Shown here: positions 53,942 to 55,972 of the stretch, piece after piece
How positions within the stretch are numbered: the first letter of the stretch is position 1
How the letters are laid out: each line of letters starts with the position of its first letter
Assembly (NCBI RefSeq): GCF_019799945.1
Contig: NZ_JABGCH010000028.1
Coordinates: 1 to 55,972, forward strand
DNA from: Modestobacter marinus
GTDB lineage: Bacteria; Actinomycetota; Actinomycetes; Mycobacteriales; Geodermatophilaceae
DNA length: 55,972 bases
Direction of reading: 5' to 3'
Notes under the pieces: model-generated
The model's input: only the letters and a program-made list of their open reading frames with translations
What the model was told of the DNA's origin: nothing
The model's database searches: none
Translations under genes and position numbers: made by a program

Positions 53942-53957
53942 AGGGACCGAGGTCCCT
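53942..53957. promoter_or_regulatory. DosR/DevR-like box in the divergent CBS/USP region
   Basis: AGGGACCGAGGTCCCT is a perfect 7-2-7 inverted repeat matching GGGAC-N4-GTCCC. It sits between the divergent CBS-BON operon and the USP gene at 54035, and could serve both. Confidence 0.6.
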
Positions 53958-54034
53958 CCCCGCTCCGGCCCCCGACGGTCATCGTGGTCACGGGCGCCCG
54001 GCATCGGGTCCGGGTCAGCGATCGAGGAGCCGAC

Positions 54035-55033
54035 ATGACCGCAGCCGCGGGAGTCGCCGCCGACACGAGCGTGGCCGAGGCCGGGCGGCGTCCACCCCGG
54101 GTGGTCGTGGGGGTCGACGGTTCACCGGGCTCGCGGGACGCGCTGGTGTACGCGTTCACCGCTGCGGCCCGACTGGGCGCGGAGCTGGAGGTCGTGTCGA
54201 CCTTCTCCCTCCAGCTCGTCTGGATCGGCGGGTACCCACTGTCGATGCCGGCCGTGGCGACGATCCGCGCGGAGACCGAGTCGCGGCTGGGGGAGCTCGT
54301 GCTCGAGGTGCGCGCCGACAGCGCCGTCACCGCCGTGCCTGGCACCGCCGACGTGCGGACGGTGCTGGTGGTCTCGGTGGGGGCGGCAGCCCAGCGTCTC
54401 GTGCACGCCTCCGCGGACGCCGACCTGCTCGTGGTGGGCAGCCGCGGGCGGGGTGCGGTCCGCAGTGCGCTGCTGGGCTCCGTGGGCCTGCACTGCGTGA
54501 CCCACGCGCCGTGTCCGGTGGTGGTGGTCCACCCGGCCCCGACCGGACGACCGGGCAGGGTGCTGGTCGGGGTGGACGGGTCCGAGGGGTCACGTGCCGC
54601 ACTGGCCGCCGCGGTCCGGGAGGCCGCGTGGCGAGGTGCCGAGGTCGACGTCGTCACCAGCTCCGGGACGACCGACCACTGGGCCGACGTGTCGGCGGGG
54701 AGCATCTCGTCGGTGGAGGTGCGGCTGGACCTGAAGCGCGGCGCCGAGGCCATGGTCGAGGACGTGCTCGCCGAGCACCGGGCCCGCTCCGACGGTGCGG
54801 CGCCCCGGGTCCGGGTGGTGGTCGCGGAGGGTCCCGCCGCGGACGTGCTGGTGCGCTGGTCCTCCGACGCCGAGCTGCTGGTCGTGGGCAGTCGCGGGCA
54901 CGGTGGGTTCCGCGGGCTCCTGCTGGGCTCGGTGGCGCTGGCCTGCGCGATGCGCGGCTCGGGTCCGGTGATGGTCGTGCATCCCGCGGTGGAGCCAGGC
55001 CGGCGTCCCGGCGGTGGGGCAGGGCACCGCTGA
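54035..55033 (+). CDS. Universal stress protein, two-domain
   Basis: 332 residues; ATG 54035 with GAGGAG upstream. Domain 1 (about 20-165): 'RVVVGVDGSPGSRDALVYAF', 'DLLVVGSRGRGAVRSALLGS' then VGLHCVTHAPCPVVVVH. Domain 2 (about 172-320): 'RVLVGVDGSEGSRAALAAAV', 'RVVVAEGPAADVLVRWSSDA', 'ELLVVGSRGHGGFRGLLLGS' and 'GSGPVMVVHP'. Both keep the Asp and the G-x2-G-x9-G-S/T loop that binds ATP. It is of the mycobacterial Rv2623 type, which binds ATP and slows growth under hypoxia. A DosR-like palindrome lies ~80 bases upstream. Confidence 0.92.
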   Translation: MTAAAGVAADTSVAEAGRRPPRVVVGVDGSPGSRDALVYAFTAAARLGAELEVVSTFSLQLVWIGGYPLSMPAVATIRAETESRLGELVLEVRADSAVTAVPGTADVRTVLVVSVGAAAQRLVHASADADLLVVGSRGRGAVRSALLGSVGLHCVTHAPCPVVVVHPAPTGRPGRVLVGVDGSEGSRAALAAAVREAAWRGAEVDVVTSSGTTDHWADVSAGSISSVEVRLDLKRGAEAMVEDVLAEHRARSDGAAPRVRVVVAEGPAADVLVRWSSDAELLVVGSRGHGGFRGLLLGSVALACAMRGSGPVMVVHPAVEPGRRPGGGAGHR

Positions 55034-55059
55034 TCCCTCGCGAAGGCGGCGGAGGGGTC

Positions 55060-55073
55060 GGGACCTTGGTCAC
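55060..55073 (+). promoter_or_regulatory. DosR/DevR-like box and leaderless promoter of the last USP gene
   Basis: GGGACCTTGGTCAC matches GGGAC-N4-GTCCC with two mismatches at its right end. A TACGTT -10 element (55097-55102) lies six bases before the ATG at 55109, so transcription should begin at the start codon and the box would be centred at about -42.5, the position usual for DosR activation. Confidence 0.5.
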
Positions 55074-55108
55074 TGGGAGTCAGACACCCCGCGCCGTACG
55101 TTGTCCTC

Positions 55109-55600
55109 ATGACGGAAGGCACTGACGTCCAGAGCGCTGACGACGGCGTCGTCCGGATCGCGCAGATCTCCGGCGGCGTCCTGGTCGGGCACGACGGGTC
55201 GGAGGGTGCCGAGGAGGCGCTCCAGTGGGCGGCCGCGCTGGCCGCGCGGGCCGGTTGGCCGCTGCACGTGCTGCGCGCCTGGCGGATGACCACCGCGCCC
55301 CAGCCGGCCAGCTGGGAGTTCGGGTACGTGCCGCCGCTGCCGGACTACGAGAAGGCGGTCCGCGAGGAGCTGGAGGCCCGCGTGGCCGCCGCCCACCTGG
55401 ACCCCACGCTGTCGGTCACCTGCCACGTCACGCAGGGCTCCCCGGCGCGGGGGCTGATCGAGTCCGCCGTCGGCGCCGACCTGCTCGTGGTCGGCGCCCG
55501 CGGACTGGGCGGGTTCGCCGGCCTCGTGCTGGGCTCGGTGAGCGACCAGTGCGTGCGGCACGCCCCGTGCCCGGTCACCGTGGTGCGGTCCAGGGACTGA
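55109..55600 (+). CDS. Universal stress protein, single domain
   Basis: 163 residues from ATG 55109; no ribosome site, leaderless by position of TACGTT. 'GGVLVGHDGSEGAEEALQWA' has the adenine-contacting Asp. 'LSVTCHVTQGSPARGLIESA' then 'DLLVVGARGLGGFAGLVLGS' is the ATP loop, followed by 'VSDQCVRHAPCPVTVVRSRD'. All key nucleotide-binding positions are kept. It should act with the other USP genes in the cluster under low oxygen or starvation. Confidence 0.92.
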   Translation: MTEGTDVQSADDGVVRIAQISGGVLVGHDGSEGAEEALQWAAALAARAGWPLHVLRAWRMTTAPQPASWEFGYVPPLPDYEKAVREELEARVAAAHLDPTLSVTCHVTQGSPARGLIESAVGADLLVVGARGLGGFAGLVLGSVSDQCVRHAPCPVTVVRSRD

Positions 55601-55842
55601 GCGCCGGTGACCCGGCGCAGGCGATCCTCGACACGGTCGGCGCGAACCCGGCGAACCTCATCGTCGTCGGCAACCGTGGACTCGGCGCGCAGGAGGAGCA
55701 GCTGCTGGGGCCGGTCCCCGGTGACGTCGTGAAGAACGCCGTCTGCGACGTCCTGGTCGTGCACCAGCCGGCCGAGGCCTCCGCCGACGGCACCGACCGG
55801 GTCGCCGCAGCCGACCCCGCAGGCCGGCCGCCCACCGGCTGA
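55601..55842 (+). pseudogene. C-terminal universal stress protein fragment
   Basis: Immediately after the previous gene, one frame reads AGDPAQAILDTVGANPANLI, 'VVGNRGLGAQEEQLLGPVPG' then DVVKNAVCDVLVVHQPAE and a Pro/Ala-rich tail, ending at 55842. This is the second half of a USP domain (PAxAIL...LIVVGNRGLG...VxNxAxCDVLVVH) with no start codon in frame and no N-terminal half. It is a remnant, perhaps of a neighbouring USP duplicated and then truncated. Confidence 0.55.
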
Positions 55843-55861
55843 CCGGCGGGGGAGCAGCCGG

Positions 55862-55972
55862 CCCGGGGGGGGGGGGGGGGGGGGGGGGCCCCCCCGGGTT
55901 CCCGGTGCCGGCAGGGGGGCGCGGGCCGGGGGCGCGGCCCCCCCGCCGGGGGGGGCGGGGGGGGACCGGCGA
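55862..55972. other. Homopolymer-rich, probably artefactual contig end
   Basis: A run of 24 G (55865-55888) is followed by seven C and then more G and C runs of five to eight, to the end of the window. No natural coding or regulatory signal is visible. The pattern fits low-quality assembly or poly-G sequencing artefact at a contig end. Confidence 0.7.

Overview
The window is very GC-rich DNA from an actinobacterium. Codon use, GTG starts, leaderless-type promoters, a CsoR copper operon, RGCVC and SFPASDPP small proteins and a DosR-like universal-stress cluster fit Geodermatophilaceae (Geodermatophilus/Blastococcus/Modestobacter type) or a close relative. That placement is inference from gene content; no rRNA or tRNA is present to confirm it.

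Layout. 1-2.5 kb: the 5' end of a secreted phosphodiesterase/alkaline-phosphatase family gene, a decayed LuxR/MalT-type regulator, DUF5996 and DUF302 genes. 2.97-9.27 kb: a copper-resistance operon (copper chaperone, CsoR, His-rich anchored protein, Cu+ P-type ATPase, DUF4396 membrane protein, membrane-anchored alpha/beta hydrolase) with CsoR-type operators in its promoter. 9.5-18.2 kb: a Gfo/Idh/MocA oxidoreductase, then a mosaic of mobile and decayed DNA: two broken tyrosine recombinases (about 11.0 and 17.6 kb) bracketing an IS21-family element with a frameshifted istA, an intact NDH-2, a broken LacI regulator and two small genes. 18.4-22.1 kb: an NRAMP-like transporter lacking the metal-binding residues, a DapA-family lyase and a divergent LacI regulator, with a triple palindromic operator between them. 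22.3-29.3 kb: GNAT, Lrp/AsnC regulator divergent from 4-hydroxyphenylpyruvate dioxygenase, malate synthase G, OsmC, YihY.

29.8-41.4 kb is the most interesting block: a probable quaternary-ammonium or sulfonium osmolyte catabolic island. It has a BCCT transporter, an M24 enzyme resembling the DMSP lyase DddP, a GbcA-like Rieske oxygenase, its ferredoxin reductase, a DgcA-like FMN/Fe-S demethylase, an SDR, an IclR regulator translationally coupled to the reductase, and a regulator that fuses an IS630-transposase-like double HTH to a GntR/FCD module. Uptake by BCCT, demethylation by the Rieske pair and the DgcA-like enzyme, and a still unassigned M24 step would form one pathway.

41.5-48.8 kb carries DUF3040, a PucR regulator, a string of very small conserved genes, a PLP decarboxylase, and a three-gene overlapping operon (membrane protein, APH-like kinase, receiver-less LuxR protein). 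48.8-55.8 kb is a hypoxia/dormancy-type cluster: flavodoxins, universal stress proteins, an Acg-like nitroreductase and a CBS-BON protein, with three DosR-like palindromes. Several genes here are broken by single-base changes. The last ~115 bases are homopolymeric and look like a contig-end artefact.
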